From NCBI GenBank assembly GCA_032158295.1, contig CM063245.1, forward strand, positions 1,674,001 to 1,738,000: a DNA stretch of 64,000 bases, read 5' to 3'. Below the pieces are notes generated by a model, which worked only from the letters and a program-made list of their open reading frames with translations, was not told where the DNA came from and did not search any database. A program made the position numbers and the translations under genes. How positions within the stretch are numbered: position 1 is the first letter of the stretch; each line of letters begins with the position of its first letter. Origin of the DNA: Pycnopodia helianthoides. Its lineage: Eukaryota > Echinodermata > Asteroidea > Forcipulatida > Asteriidae. Positions 46,924-56,977 of the stretch are shown piece after piece.

Positions 46924-47237
46924 TTAAAGGAACATTACAGAATTGGTAATTGTAAAATATACTTTTTGATCACAGATTTACATAAAACTTACACGGTCTA
47001 ATGATGGTGATAGTAGAAAACATCCCTTGAAATATTTCTGTCTGAAATGCCATATTTGATGAGAAATGAATAAAGTAATTTTCCGATTGGAGTTTATCGC
47101 TCAGTGAGCGTTTTATTCATTTTTTGCATCTATATGATTTCATGCAAATGTGTAATCGGTTTTTCACTATTTTCTCGTGACCCAGATGGCCGATCGATCT
47201 CAAACTTCTACAGGTTTGTCAGTTTATGTATATGGCT
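46924..47237 (-). mobile_element. Family A TTAA element, copy A8, truncated
   Basis: Has the TTAAAGGAACATTACAGAAT end and the CGCTCAGTGAGCG palindrome, then stops at GTCAGTTTATGTATATGG. The last 80 or so bases and the second TTAA end are missing. Confidence 0.88.
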
Positions 47238-47283
47238 GATTTTGACGCTATATGAACCGTAAGCGTAAACACTTTCTAAATTT

Positions 47284-47562
47284 ATGTTTTCCCACATTTC
47301 AATCGACACAATTATTCCTAGAACTCCGAAACAATTAACAACATCACGATCGAGAAGTTCCAACGTTACCAAGAACGTTCTGGACATTCCGGCTAATTTG
47401 CGAACTGGTCATTCAACTCCAAACGAGAACCCTGACTGTGACAGTGTTAAAAACCAAAGAACTCAGGAGTTCCAATCAAATCGGGGAAATCTCTCAGCTA
47501 TGGAAAACAAAAAAATCAAATCTAACCCTCACACCAGAGAATTGATCAATCTGACAGATTGA
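47284..47562 (+). CDS. Unidentified 92-codon ORF in unique DNA next to truncated A8
   Basis: Hydrophilic, N/S/T/K-rich product starting MFSHISIDTIIPRTPKQLTT and ending NPHTRELINLTD, with no low-complexity repeat and no recognised domain. It fills most of the DNA between the truncated A8 and B6. It could be a fragment of a retroelement or of a host gene carried by the rearrangement that truncated A8, or chance. Stops lie just upstream in frame. Confidence 0.15.
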   Translation: MFSHISIDTIIPRTPKQLTTSRSRSSNVTKNVLDIPANLRTGHSTPNENPDCDSVKNQRTQEFQSNRGNLSAMENKKIKSNPHTRELINLTD

Positions 47563-47742
47563 GTTCTGAAATTTTTACAACTTGTCTGGGACTCGTAAAA
47601 CCGGGGAACATTCCAATCTTACTATTGGACTTGGGAAAGAAAAAAACAAAACAATTAAAGACAAATCCCTCAGCAGTTATTAAAATCCCCCCTAAAACAA
47701 TTACCTTGAGAATTAGTGTCTTGACAGACTGAGATTTACATG

Positions 47743-48015
47743 TTAAAGACACTGAACACCTTTGGTAATTGTCAAAGGCCAGTCTTCTCACTTGGTGTAT
47801 CTCAACATATGCACAAAATAACAAACCTGTGAAAATTTGAACTCAATTGGTCGTCGAAGTTGCGAGATAATAATGGAAGAAAAAACACCCTTGTCACACG
47901 AAGTTGTGTGCTTTCAGATGCTTGATTTCGAGACCTCACGCGTTGCTCGTTACAAAGTAAGTTTTTATGCTAACAATTATTTTGAGTAGTTATCATTATT
48001 GTCCAGTGCCTTTAA
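47743..48015 (-). mobile_element. Family B TTAA element, copy B6, deleted at its palindrome
   Basis: TTAAAGACACTGAACACC … GTCCAGTGCCTTTAA, 273 bp instead of about 385. The sequence jumps from GAGACCTCACGCG (47929-47941) directly to TTGCTCGTTAC, so the deletion starts at the centre of the palindrome. Confidence 0.88.
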
Positions 48016-48642
48016 AGGTTCAAAACGCCACTGGTATTAAAAATCCATACAATGTTTTTAAATTTGGGTTGAAAAAAAGAAAAATTGCCTAGGGACTTGC
48101 ATACTTGATTTTTTAAAGAAGTTGTCACGTTTTAGGTTCTGTTATGGTTTAGTGGTTTTGTGCTGGTCCTTTAAATACTCAAGAGCCTTCTGTTTTTTGT
48201 TCAAATTGAAAGGGGATGTGTTTTAATAAATATTCATACACTGGATTGCTGCACTATGCAAATTATGTACGTCATCTGACGATTGAAGGGCTGACCAAGC
48301 CCTTTGTTGTTTTGCTAAATCAATTGCCATTCAACTGACGGATAAAATCGGGCAATGTATCTTTAATATTGAGATCTTAACAAATGTATTTAGTCTGTGT
48401 TACGCAGAAACAAAGAAAAAGATTTTTTTTTTTTTTTTTTTTGAAATACTTTGATAAAACAAGCTTGCTAATTGTGGGCCTCTATGAGTAATGGGTCCAA
48501 CACCCTGGTCTGGGTGTTGGACTCCTTCAGGTAGCTTTGCCAGTAGTCTTAAGTGTAGTCACACAAAAATGTGGATAACATTTGGTTCCTGTTTTCATTG
48601 CTTCAACGTGTGAAGAGAAAACAAAACTGACACGGATCCCAG
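48016..48642. other. Intergenic with a short perfect hairpin
   Basis: A T21 run lies at 48422-48442. GTCCAACACCC-TGGTCT-GGGTGTTGGAC at 48495-48522 is an 11-bp perfect stem with a 6-nt loop. No gene. Confidence 0.5.
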
Positions 48643-48834
48643 GGCCCAATTTCATAGAGCTGCTTAAGCACAAAACGTAGCTAAGCACGAACGAATTACG
48701 CTTACCAGAATAAGGTTACCAGCCAAAGTACCATGTCACATGTACAATTTGTGACTGGTGTCCTGCTGATTTCTGCTTAGCAGACAATCGTTAAACAATA
48801 TTTTCTGCTTAAGCAGATCCATGAAATTGGGCCC
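48643..48834. mobile_element. Family C element, copy C11
   Basis: GGGCCCAATTTCATAGAGCT … AGCAGATCCATGAAATTGGG, about 192 bp, full-length. Confidence 0.9.
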
Positions 48835-48839
48835 TGGTC

Positions 48840-48972
48840 TAATTTCAGGCTGATCCGGAATGTAGTCGAAAATTGAATTTTTAACTCGGATTATGCTTGA
48901 TTCTGATCTATTTCTGGGTCATTTTGAAACAGATTCCGGGTCAATTCTGACCCCAAAGTTTTGTTGGGTGTA
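48840..48972. mobile_element. Family H fragment, copy H4
   Basis: GGCTGATCCGGAATG … GGGTCAATTCTGACCCCAAA then GTTTTGTTGGGTGTAC. Only the right end (inverse of ACACCCAACAAAACTTTGGG) is present. The left side abuts C11. Confidence 0.6.
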
Positions 48973-50037
48973 CTTCTCAAGGATTGAGGTTTAATCACCA
49001 CTTCCTGGGGGGAGGTGACATGTGTTTGTTGAGGGGGGGGGGGTAGAGAGTGTAGGAATACCGCTTATGAATGAGCTTGGTAATTAAAGATGCTGCAAAA
49101 GCCATCTAGATTACAGAATCGGGCACTAACCTATGCATCAGAAATGTGTGAAATCGCTTTCCAATCAATCTGCTCATATTAAAGCCAACTTTGCAGCCCA
49201 ATTGAAAGTAAACACTGAATGGGTCTTATTTTGACGGACGCTACCAGACAAGTGCTCGTAATTATCACCAAGAAAGGACACGGTGATCAAATCGATGAAA
49301 AGGAGAGAAGCCGATCTGTTTGTTTTTTTATTTCTTTGGGGACCAGACAATTTCCTGTCAGTAATTTGGACACCACACAGGGAGATAACGGTGGTGTCCT
49401 TGAAGGTGTCTCACGCCGTCATACTCACCCCCCCCCTTACCTACCTCCTACCCCACCACCCAACCCCTAAATATTATTGACTGCACCCCTGGACCATCTG
49501 AAAGACCCGTTGAATCCGTGTTTATTTTACTCTACTTCAGAAGTAATCCCTCTCCAGTATCTGCAAGGTTAAACTTGATGGATTCTATTTTCTTTTTTAT
49601 ATACACTCAAGGTGACCATGCGGTGTCACGCTCTCAGATTGCAACCAGATGAGAACTTCTTCGTCTCGATAAATAAAAGACAACTTGTAAAATCTGCACT
49701 AAAAGGGCATCGAATGCACTGACAAGGCGAGGAATTTGTCCCCAAATAGAGGCAGGGGTTGAACCTTGAAATGGAGTTGTCTCCGTGCACTGATTGAACG
49801 TCTTAGAAACTCTGGACGACACTATTTGTTTGAAACATGCAGTTTCAAATCATCAATGATGTTAAAACATGTATGTTGTCGGTAGTGTGTCTTGGGTAGA
49901 TGTACATGTCAAATATACATGTACATGTACATGTATGTTTTAGAATAATTCTACAGAATGGGCAACATACGTCTTAAAGGTGTTAACATCAAATCTTGGT
50001 AAAAAATACCTCACAAGACTGAGCATAAAACTAACAT
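48973..50037. other. Intergenic, nothing identified
   Basis: G-run at 49033-49044, C-run at 49429-49437, and a (TACATG)n patch at 49897-49936 (TACATGTACATGTACATGTA). No gene. Confidence 0.45.
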
Positions 50038-50422
50038 TTAAAGGAACATTACAGAATTGGTAATTGTAAAATATACTTTTGATCACAGATTTACATAAAA
50101 CTTACACGGTCTAATGATGATGATAGAAGAAAACATCCCTTGAAATATTTCTGTCTGAAATGCCATATTTGATGAGAAATGAATAAACTAATTTTCCGAT
50201 TGGAGTTTATCGCTCAGTGAGCGTTTTATTAATTTGTTGAACCTATATGATTTCATGCAAATGTGTAATCGGTTTTTCACTATTTTCTCGTGACCCAGAT
50301 GGCCGATCGATCTCAAACTTCTACAGGTATTGTCAGTTTATGTATATGGTGGATTACATAAAGTGCTTACACTGCCAGCAACTGTTTGGTTAGCAAAAAC
50401 CAATTCTGTAATGTTCCTTTAA
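50038..50422 (-). mobile_element. Family A TTAA element, copy A9
   Basis: 385 bp, both ends present with TTAA on each side. CGCTCAGTGAGCG intact. Confidence 0.93.
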
Positions 50423-50468
50423 CAAATTTAACATTTAAAAATTAGTCAACTTATACATCTCTTATAAA

Positions 50469-50469
<1 letters not shown>

Positions 50470-50521
<52 letters not shown>
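50470..50521. repeat. (CTG)n microsatellite
   Basis: About 17 triplets of CTG with a few TTG interruptions. Confidence 0.95.
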
Positions 50522-50632
50522 GTCAAAACAACTGGGTCTAATTTCTTAAATTTCGGTAAAATTTGTCGGTAGTCTTTTTGAACATAAAATGCACATTCAA
50601 CATTAAATCACATCTCTTTAAACAGCACTGTT

Positions 50633-50800
50633 CTGTTGTTGTTTCTGCTGATGTTGCTGTTGGTGATGCTGTTGTTGTTGATGTTATTATTGTTGTTGTT
50701 GTTGTTGTTGTTGTTGGTGTTGCTGTTGTTGGTGTTGAGGTTGATGTTGTTGAGGTTGATGTTTTTGTTGTTGAGGTCGAGGTTGATGTTGCAGTTGGGC
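50633..50800. repeat. (TTG)n imperfect microsatellite
   Basis: TTG/TTGATG/TTGGTG triplets over about 170 bp. All six-frame open stretches here are repeat artefacts. Confidence 0.92.
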
Positions 50801-51852
50801 AACATAGCCAATAGGCAACAAATAATTTTAAAAGTCCTACTCGGCAAAAATAAGTTACCAATCAAAAACCCGTGTAGACATTACGTGAAATTTCTCAAGA
50901 CTGCATGGTTCCCTGTTAATTATTTGCTGAGCAAATCAATCATTTGAGCAACAACTCCTGCTCAACTGCTTAAGAAATTGGGCCAGCACATCAAATACTG
51001 GAGTCTTCTTCCAGATGCCACAAGGAGGAGGAAGAGACAACTTTCAGAGGACCGCAAGAGGAACCACATTTTCGTCCAGCAGCAATTTTTTTTTGTCAAA
51101 GGGTTTCCCTCTTGATCACTGCAAAAAGCTCTACCCACTCTAGCCGCGACAGGAAGCAAGGTTAAGATGCCATCGCACAATAATTACCACACAGTCTTTC
51201 CCAGGACCATCACATGCAATTCACTTTTGTGTGGATGATGTTACGGGTTTTGTATCCGCTTAATTCGGATGGTAAACACAGATGGGGGCCATTTTCCACA
51301 CATCTGTTAAAAAGAAAAAAAAGGACTGTGATCTGAACAGCCTGTTGTGATGAAATTTTGGCAAATGCTTTTTTTTTTTTCGTTCTTTCTTCTTCTCCAC
51401 ATTTTTATTTACCCCATTTCCAGAAATTCAAAACAAGCCAATGAACCTTGCGGGTGGAAAAACAAGGAGCGTGGTATTTGATCGGGGTATAAATAGCAGC
51501 CGGTAAAAACGATAGTATGGAGAGGGAAACAGTATACATAACTGACTTATTATGACTGGCCTGTAAATACCAATATAAAGGGCCGTGTTCCTGTAATTTT
51601 TGAAAAAAAAACAAAGTTTCAAATGTTTATTCCGTTGAAGATGCTAGGTCCGATTTGGGGCAGATTTCACCTGACATTTTAGATTTGAATTTCAAATTGC
51701 TATTTATATTGATTCGAGAAGGTTTAATTTTTTTCATTTTAAAGTTACTGCACGAAACATCCACTAATTATACGGTAGTTATTTTAGAAACTAACACTGA
51801 TTTATTGTCGGGATCCCGACAATATCTCACGTCTATCAGCCATATTTGTTAT
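50801..51852. other. Intergenic with a family C end fragment
   Basis: CTGCTCAACTGCTTAAGAAA then TTGGGCC at 50957-50983 resembles one family C end. No gene recognised in the rest. Confidence 0.4.
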
Positions 51853-52244
51853 TTAAAGGAACATTACAGAATTGGTAAGAAAAAAACTTGTAAAATATAC
51901 TTTTTGATCACAGATTTACATAAAACTTACACGGTCTAATGATGATGATAGTAGAAAACATCCCTTGAAATATTTGTCTGAAATGCCATATTTGATGAGA
52001 AATGAATAAAGTAATTTTCCGATTGGAGTTTATCGCTCAGTGAGCGTTTTATTCATTTGTTGAATCTATATGATTTCATGCAAATGTGTGATCGGTTTTT
52101 CACTATTTTCTCGTGACCCAGATGGCCGATCGATCTCAAACTTCTACAGGTTTGTCAGTTTATGTATATGGTGGATTACAAAAAGTGCTTACACTGCCAG
52201 CAACTGTTTTGTTAGCAAAAAACAATTCTGTAATGTTCCTTTAA
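51853..52244 (-). mobile_element. Family A TTAA element, copy A10
   Basis: 392 bp, complete, with TTAA at each side and CGCTCAGTGAGCG intact. Confidence 0.93.
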
Positions 52245-52299
52245 ACAATGGATATTTATTGTACCGGTAGCTGTTTATGTATCACATTGTTCATCGTGT

Positions 52300-53130
52300 A
52301 TTGTTAATGTTGTCACTGTCATCCTGATTGCCATTGTCATTGTCATTGTAATTTGTTACAATTTAAGGTCATGGTAACAACGTTTCTTAACAATTGCTCT
52401 CCTTTTAATAGTATCAATGAGTTGGTATTTCAAAGGAAATAAAGTTCGAATGAGTGTCGGGGGGGATCTACTACTTATTTGAAAACTAATGCATCAGAAG
52501 AAACTGCTATCGGGAGATATCATTGTCACTGTCATTGTGATTGTCACTGTCGCTTTGTCCGACGTACACCAAATCTGTCTGCATTTGCTTTCCTTTAATA
52601 TTACAATATACGATGATTTTTTTTCTGACTGATGACATGAAATATGAGCAGCTATTTGTCTACCAGATATTAGCACATCAGAAGAATTGTCATTGTCACT
52701 GCCATTCTGATTGTCACTGTCACTCAGCAGTTCCATCGAAATCTGTCTTTCCTTTATGTCCTTTAGTTTTACACTACACGATCTTTTGTTTTGACTGTCA
52801 GATGACATACAGTGTATTACAAACTATTTGTCTACAAGTGATTGACACCTCAGAAGGCTGCTAACGGGAAATTGTCATTGTCACTATCATTCACTGTCAC
52901 TAAGCAGTTCAAACGAACTTACAGTGGAATCATGTCTATATTTGCTTTCTGTTTACAGTACACAATGAGTGTGACTATCAAATTAATGAGAAGCTGGAAT
53001 TGGAAATTGTCACCAGTCATTGTCATTTGGATTGTCACTGTCACTTAGCAGTTACGACGTCCAGACACAAAGTATGCCTGCACATGCTTCCTTTGACAGT
53101 AAACATGGAGTTGTTCACACCGTCAAATGA
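52300..53130 (+). repeat. Degenerate higher-order tandem repeat (about 140-185 bp unit) with GTCATT/GTCACT core
   Basis: Clusters of GTCATTGTCACTGTCATTGT-type sextets occur near 52312, 52520, 52688, 52873 and 53012. Each of the last three is followed by ACTNAGCAGTT. The inter-cluster DNA also repeats: TCTGTCTGCATTTGCTTTCC, TTTTTTCTGACTGATGACAT, TATTTGTCTACCAG, CATCAGAAG. The unit is therefore much longer than the microsatellite. Confidence 0.75.
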
Positions 53131-53545
53131 CATCAGTTCAAACAGATTAATTTGTCCGCCGGTAATTAATGGAAATTTATCTCAGCGATTTCTGGAATTA
53201 CCCTCCTGCTTTCCTAATAAAAATTTTAATTTGAGCGGATTCACATTTGTGATTCACAAACAGCTCAACACGAGTAACCCATCGAAGCTGATTAATTTTC
53301 CACATCCATACTTATACGTATTATGATATTTCGAATTCATAAACAAGATACACAATTACTTTGCAATGAGTCCACCCACATGATGTTACTCTGAGTCATT
53401 TAGTGGTTTACGGAAATCATGCATTCTCAAGACATACCTCTGAAAACTAATCACTGTAAAATTATTTTTGACGATTTCCAATCTCAGACATTTCTGGACT
53501 AAAAACGATTCACCGGAATTAAGTAGATTCCCATGATATGTTTGT
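53131..53545. other. Intergenic, nothing identified
   Basis: AT-rich spacer. Confidence 0.5.
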
Positions 53546-53921
53546 TTAAAGGCACTGGACACTTTTGGTAATTGCTCAAAATAATTGTTAGCATAAAAAC
53601 TTACTTGGTAACGAGCAATGGAGAGCTGTTGATAGTATAAAACATTGTGAGAAACGGCTCCCTCTGAAGTAACGTGGTTTTTGAGAAACAGGTAATTTCT
53701 CACTCAAATAATAAAATACTTCAGTGAAGCCTTTTATTATAGGCATCTGAAAGCACACAAATTTGTGCAACCAGGGTGTTTTTTCTTTCATTATTCTCTT
53801 GCAACTTCGACGACCAATTGAGCCCAAATTTTTACAGGTTTGTTAATTTATGCATATGATGGGATACACCAAGTGAGGATACTGGTTTTTGACTATTACC
53901 AAAGATGTCCAGTGCCTTTAA
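53546..53921 (+). mobile_element. Family B TTAA element, copy B7
   Basis: TTAAAGGCACTGGACAC … GATGTCCAGTGCCTTTAA, 376 bp. The variable-palindrome slot (53705-53742) holds an AT-rich stem, AATAATAAAA … TTTTATTAT, unrelated in sequence to those of B1 and B2. Confidence 0.92.
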
Positions 53922-55590
53922 AACATATACATATACAATGTATATAAAAGCCTATCTGAGTAAAGTATGAGAAAAGACAAATACATAGATTATTTAATGA
54001 AGCAGTTATCGTATGATTTTATCCATAATTCAAGGGACTCTCAACCCATTTGTTTTTATTTCTGTTGTTTTGCTCACAGCGCTTTGAATAATTTGACAAA
54101 GGCTCTCCATAAATTTCTGTTATATTTTTGTTATCATTATATCTCTCTCAAATTTACTTCTAAGATTTCCATCTCGACATTTGATGGAATAAAACAAATT
54201 CCGGGTCAAGGTGTTTTGCTTTAAACAAAAAAAACCACACACACAAATAAGAATAACCACAAAAACAGCAGCAACAGCAGCAGTAGCGGCAGTAGCAGTA
54301 GCAGCAGCAGCAGCAGCAGCAGCAGCAAAAACCCCAAAACAACAACAACAACAAACAAACAAACAAACAAACAAATAAACTGAGTAGAGTTTGAGAGATC
54401 GATTTTCTTGTATGATCATTTGTATTATTTCATCTTAATCGCAAATTTTTTCACTCTCAAAAATTGTTGCAACAAAAATAAAACACTGGAATGACAAGAT
54501 TTGCTCAAAAAGGGATTTCTCAAAAAGAAACACAACTTACTAGTAGATTATGAGAAACTAAACAATGTGTGAGTAATTTAAACAACCAATAACAAACATG
54601 ATCAATGGCGAGCAAGCTAGCAAATGTTTTTATTACCTACCATATATTCAATATTTTATTTGAATCATAATCTTGCCATCAGACGACCACCGTTTGGTCT
54701 ACCAAGAAATAGCCTGGCATCATCATCTGTTGTTTACCTAAATTCCCCTAATGACATTTGCAAATGTTTACGTGTGGTACAAATCCGCAAATAAAGAAGA
54801 CTATTAAAAAAAGTGTCTTTGCTATAATCAGCTTCATATTTTGCTTCTTATCTTTACCCTCCCCTCATCATCTAAAATAAGTATATATCCCTAATATTTA
54901 CATCATTTTACGAGCAATAACTACGAATGTTGAGACATTTACGGATCCCCCCTAAAAATAATAAATTGGGAAGGGAATGAAAACCCATCACGGCAAAAAT
55001 TACATCAGTCCACGGAGGAAGATCAAATTTGGCTCTGATTGATTTTTCATGAGCTGTACTAATACATCCAGGCCAACTGCAATCCAATGTGGACGAGTCA
55101 AGTTTGTATAGAGAGAGAGAGTGGGGAGGGGGGGGGGGACCTGGACGGGAACATGGGAGTTGTCAAGCAGGGAGAGTAGAAAAACCCAAAAGCAGACGGC
55201 AAGTCTGGTAGACACATTATGTAGGTCAAAGAACATTGGCGAATGTCATAATTTAGCCGCATGGCGGTGTGAGTGCATTGGTATAGGGTCTTATAGTTAA
55301 CTCCAAAGAATGGAGAACTGGTATACAGGGCATTATGTGGGGTGTGTCTGGCCAACTTCTGATGCAGACCCCCCCCCCCCCTTTCACCTCTCCCACCCAT
55401 ACCCACCACCTCCGATTTGGAAGTAATACCGAACGTGTTTGAAACATACACGGTCTCAAATTGGTAAGGGTCACGATGAAGCCATTCCATAGAGCTTGAA
55501 AACACAAATATAGCAAGACAGTGACAACATGGAATCTATAAAAGCACACACACAAAAACCCATCGCAGAACAGTTGGGTTGAATTGAAGT
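53922..55590. other. Intergenic with CAG and CAAA microsatellites
   Basis: (CAG)n with AGT/GGC interruptions at 54265-54328 and (CAAA)n at 54350-54378. Poly-G at 55123-55138 and poly-C at 55369-55382. No gene. Confidence 0.6.
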
Positions 55591-55978
55591 TCAATGGCGG
55601 ATACTTTTTGATAATTGTCAAAGACCAGTTTCCTCACTTGGTGTATCCCAAAATATGCATAAACTAACAAACCTGTAAATAATTTGGGGCTCAATTGGTC
55701 ATCGAAGTTGCAAGAAAATAATGAAAGAAAAAACCCGCCCTTGTTGCATAAAATTGTGTGCTTTCAGATGCCTGAGAAAGGCTTCATGCCTAAAGCCTTT
55801 CTCAGATTCAAATTTGTTTGTGACAAAATTACCTCTTTCTCTAAAACTACATTACTTCAGAGGGAGTTCGATTTTAACAATGTTTTATAATATCAACAGC
55901 TCTCAGGTGCTTCTTACCAATTAAGTTATCATGTTCACTAATTTTTGGAGTAATTACCAAAGCTATACACTCCCTTAA
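55591..55978 (-). mobile_element. Family B TTAA element, copy B8
   Basis: The left end is diverged (TTCAATGGCGGATACTTTTT); the right end is AGCTATACACTCCCTTAA. The variable palindrome at 55771-55804 is TGAGAAAGGCTTCATGCC … AAAGCCTTTCTCA, the same version as B2. Confidence 0.85.
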
Positions 55979-56239
55979 AAGCTCTCTGAGGGTTTCACTT
56001 CCAGCTTAGAGTCTGAAATTTACGTCAGTGTAAAGTTACGAGAGTGATACTGCGCAAAGCTGCAAACAATTGCATCTTGCCATCGGGGAGATTTTGTCCA
56101 GCAATCAGGGAGATATTTAGAGTTACATTCAACATAAGAGGGACAAATTGTCCATAATTTGTCATAATTTGTTCACCAGAACATGGAAAGATTTCTGCAG
56201 ACTCAGGGAGGGTTGGCAGCTCTGATAATGTTTTTTTTT

Positions 56240-56628
56240 TTAAAGACACTGGACACCTTTGGTAATTGTCAAAGACCAGTCTTCTCACTTGGTGTATCTC
56301 AACATATACACAAAATAACAAACCTGTGAACATTTGAACTCAATTGGTCGTCGAAGTTGCGAGATAATAATGGAAGAAAAAACACCCTTGTCACACGAAG
56401 TTGTGTGCTTTCAGATGCTTGATTTCGAGACCTCACACGCAAGGTCTCAAAATCAATTCAAATATTTTACTGAGATATTACTTATTTTCTCAAAAACTAC
56501 GTTACTTCAGAGGGAGCCGTTTCTCCCAATGTTTTATACTATCAACAGCTCTCCATTGCTCGTTACCAAGTAAGTTTTTATGCTAACAATTATTTTGAGT
56601 AATTACCAATAGTGTCCAGTGCCTTTAA
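56240..56628 (-). mobile_element. Family B TTAA element, copy B9
   Basis: TTAAAGACACTGGACACC … GTGTCCAGTGCCTTTAA, 389 bp. The variable palindrome is TTCGAGACCTCACACGCAAG then GTCTCAAAA, a slightly decayed form of that in B1. Confidence 0.92.
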
Positions 56629-56714
56629 GAGCACAAATCCTCCCGTAGAGGGGCAGATAGGGGGAATTGTTTTGGGGAATTGTGCCTTTGAAGATACAAG
56701 CATGGAATTTGGCA

Positions 56715-56929
56715 CACAGTCAGAGTATGCCATGAGAAAGATTTGGAGCTGGGCCATCGCAGATTTGAAATTTGTAGAAGATATACAGGCAGAATAACAT
56801 GCAATTTTGAAAATGTTCAAAATGGCTGCAAGTGCTTGCGTTATCTACTCCCTATAATTGTTGTTCAAAGGACAAATCTGCGATGGCCCAACAGCCAAAT
56901 ATCTTTCTCATGACATACCCTGACTGTTA
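56715..56929. repeat. About 53-bp inverted repeat with 107-bp loop
   Basis: 56715-56767 (ACAGTCAGAGTATGCCATGA, GAAAGATTTGG, GGGCCATCGCAGATTT) recurs inverted at 56876-56929 (AATCTGCGATGGCCC, CTTTCTCATGACATACCCTG, ACTGT). It lies between B9 and a 45-bp fragment of the same family B end. Confidence 0.85.
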
Positions 56930-56931
56930 TG

Positions 56932-56977
56932 CTAACAATTATTTAGAGTAATTACCAATAGTGTCCAGTGCCGTTAA
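56932..56977 (-). mobile_element. Family B terminal fragment, B10
   Basis: TATGCTAACAATTATTTAGA, GTAATTACCAATAGTGTCCA, GTGCCGTTAA duplicates the last 46 bases of B9 in the same orientation. Nothing of the rest of the element is present. Confidence 0.8.

Noticed and set aside
50538..50947. Long frames over the TTG array (polyThr, polyAsn, polyLeu)
   Set aside because: Produced by triplet periodicity; all frames are open.
52541..53048. Cys/His-rich frames (for example HCHCHSDCHCHS) suggestive of zinc binding
   Set aside because: They arise from translation of the GTCATT/GTCACT repeat.
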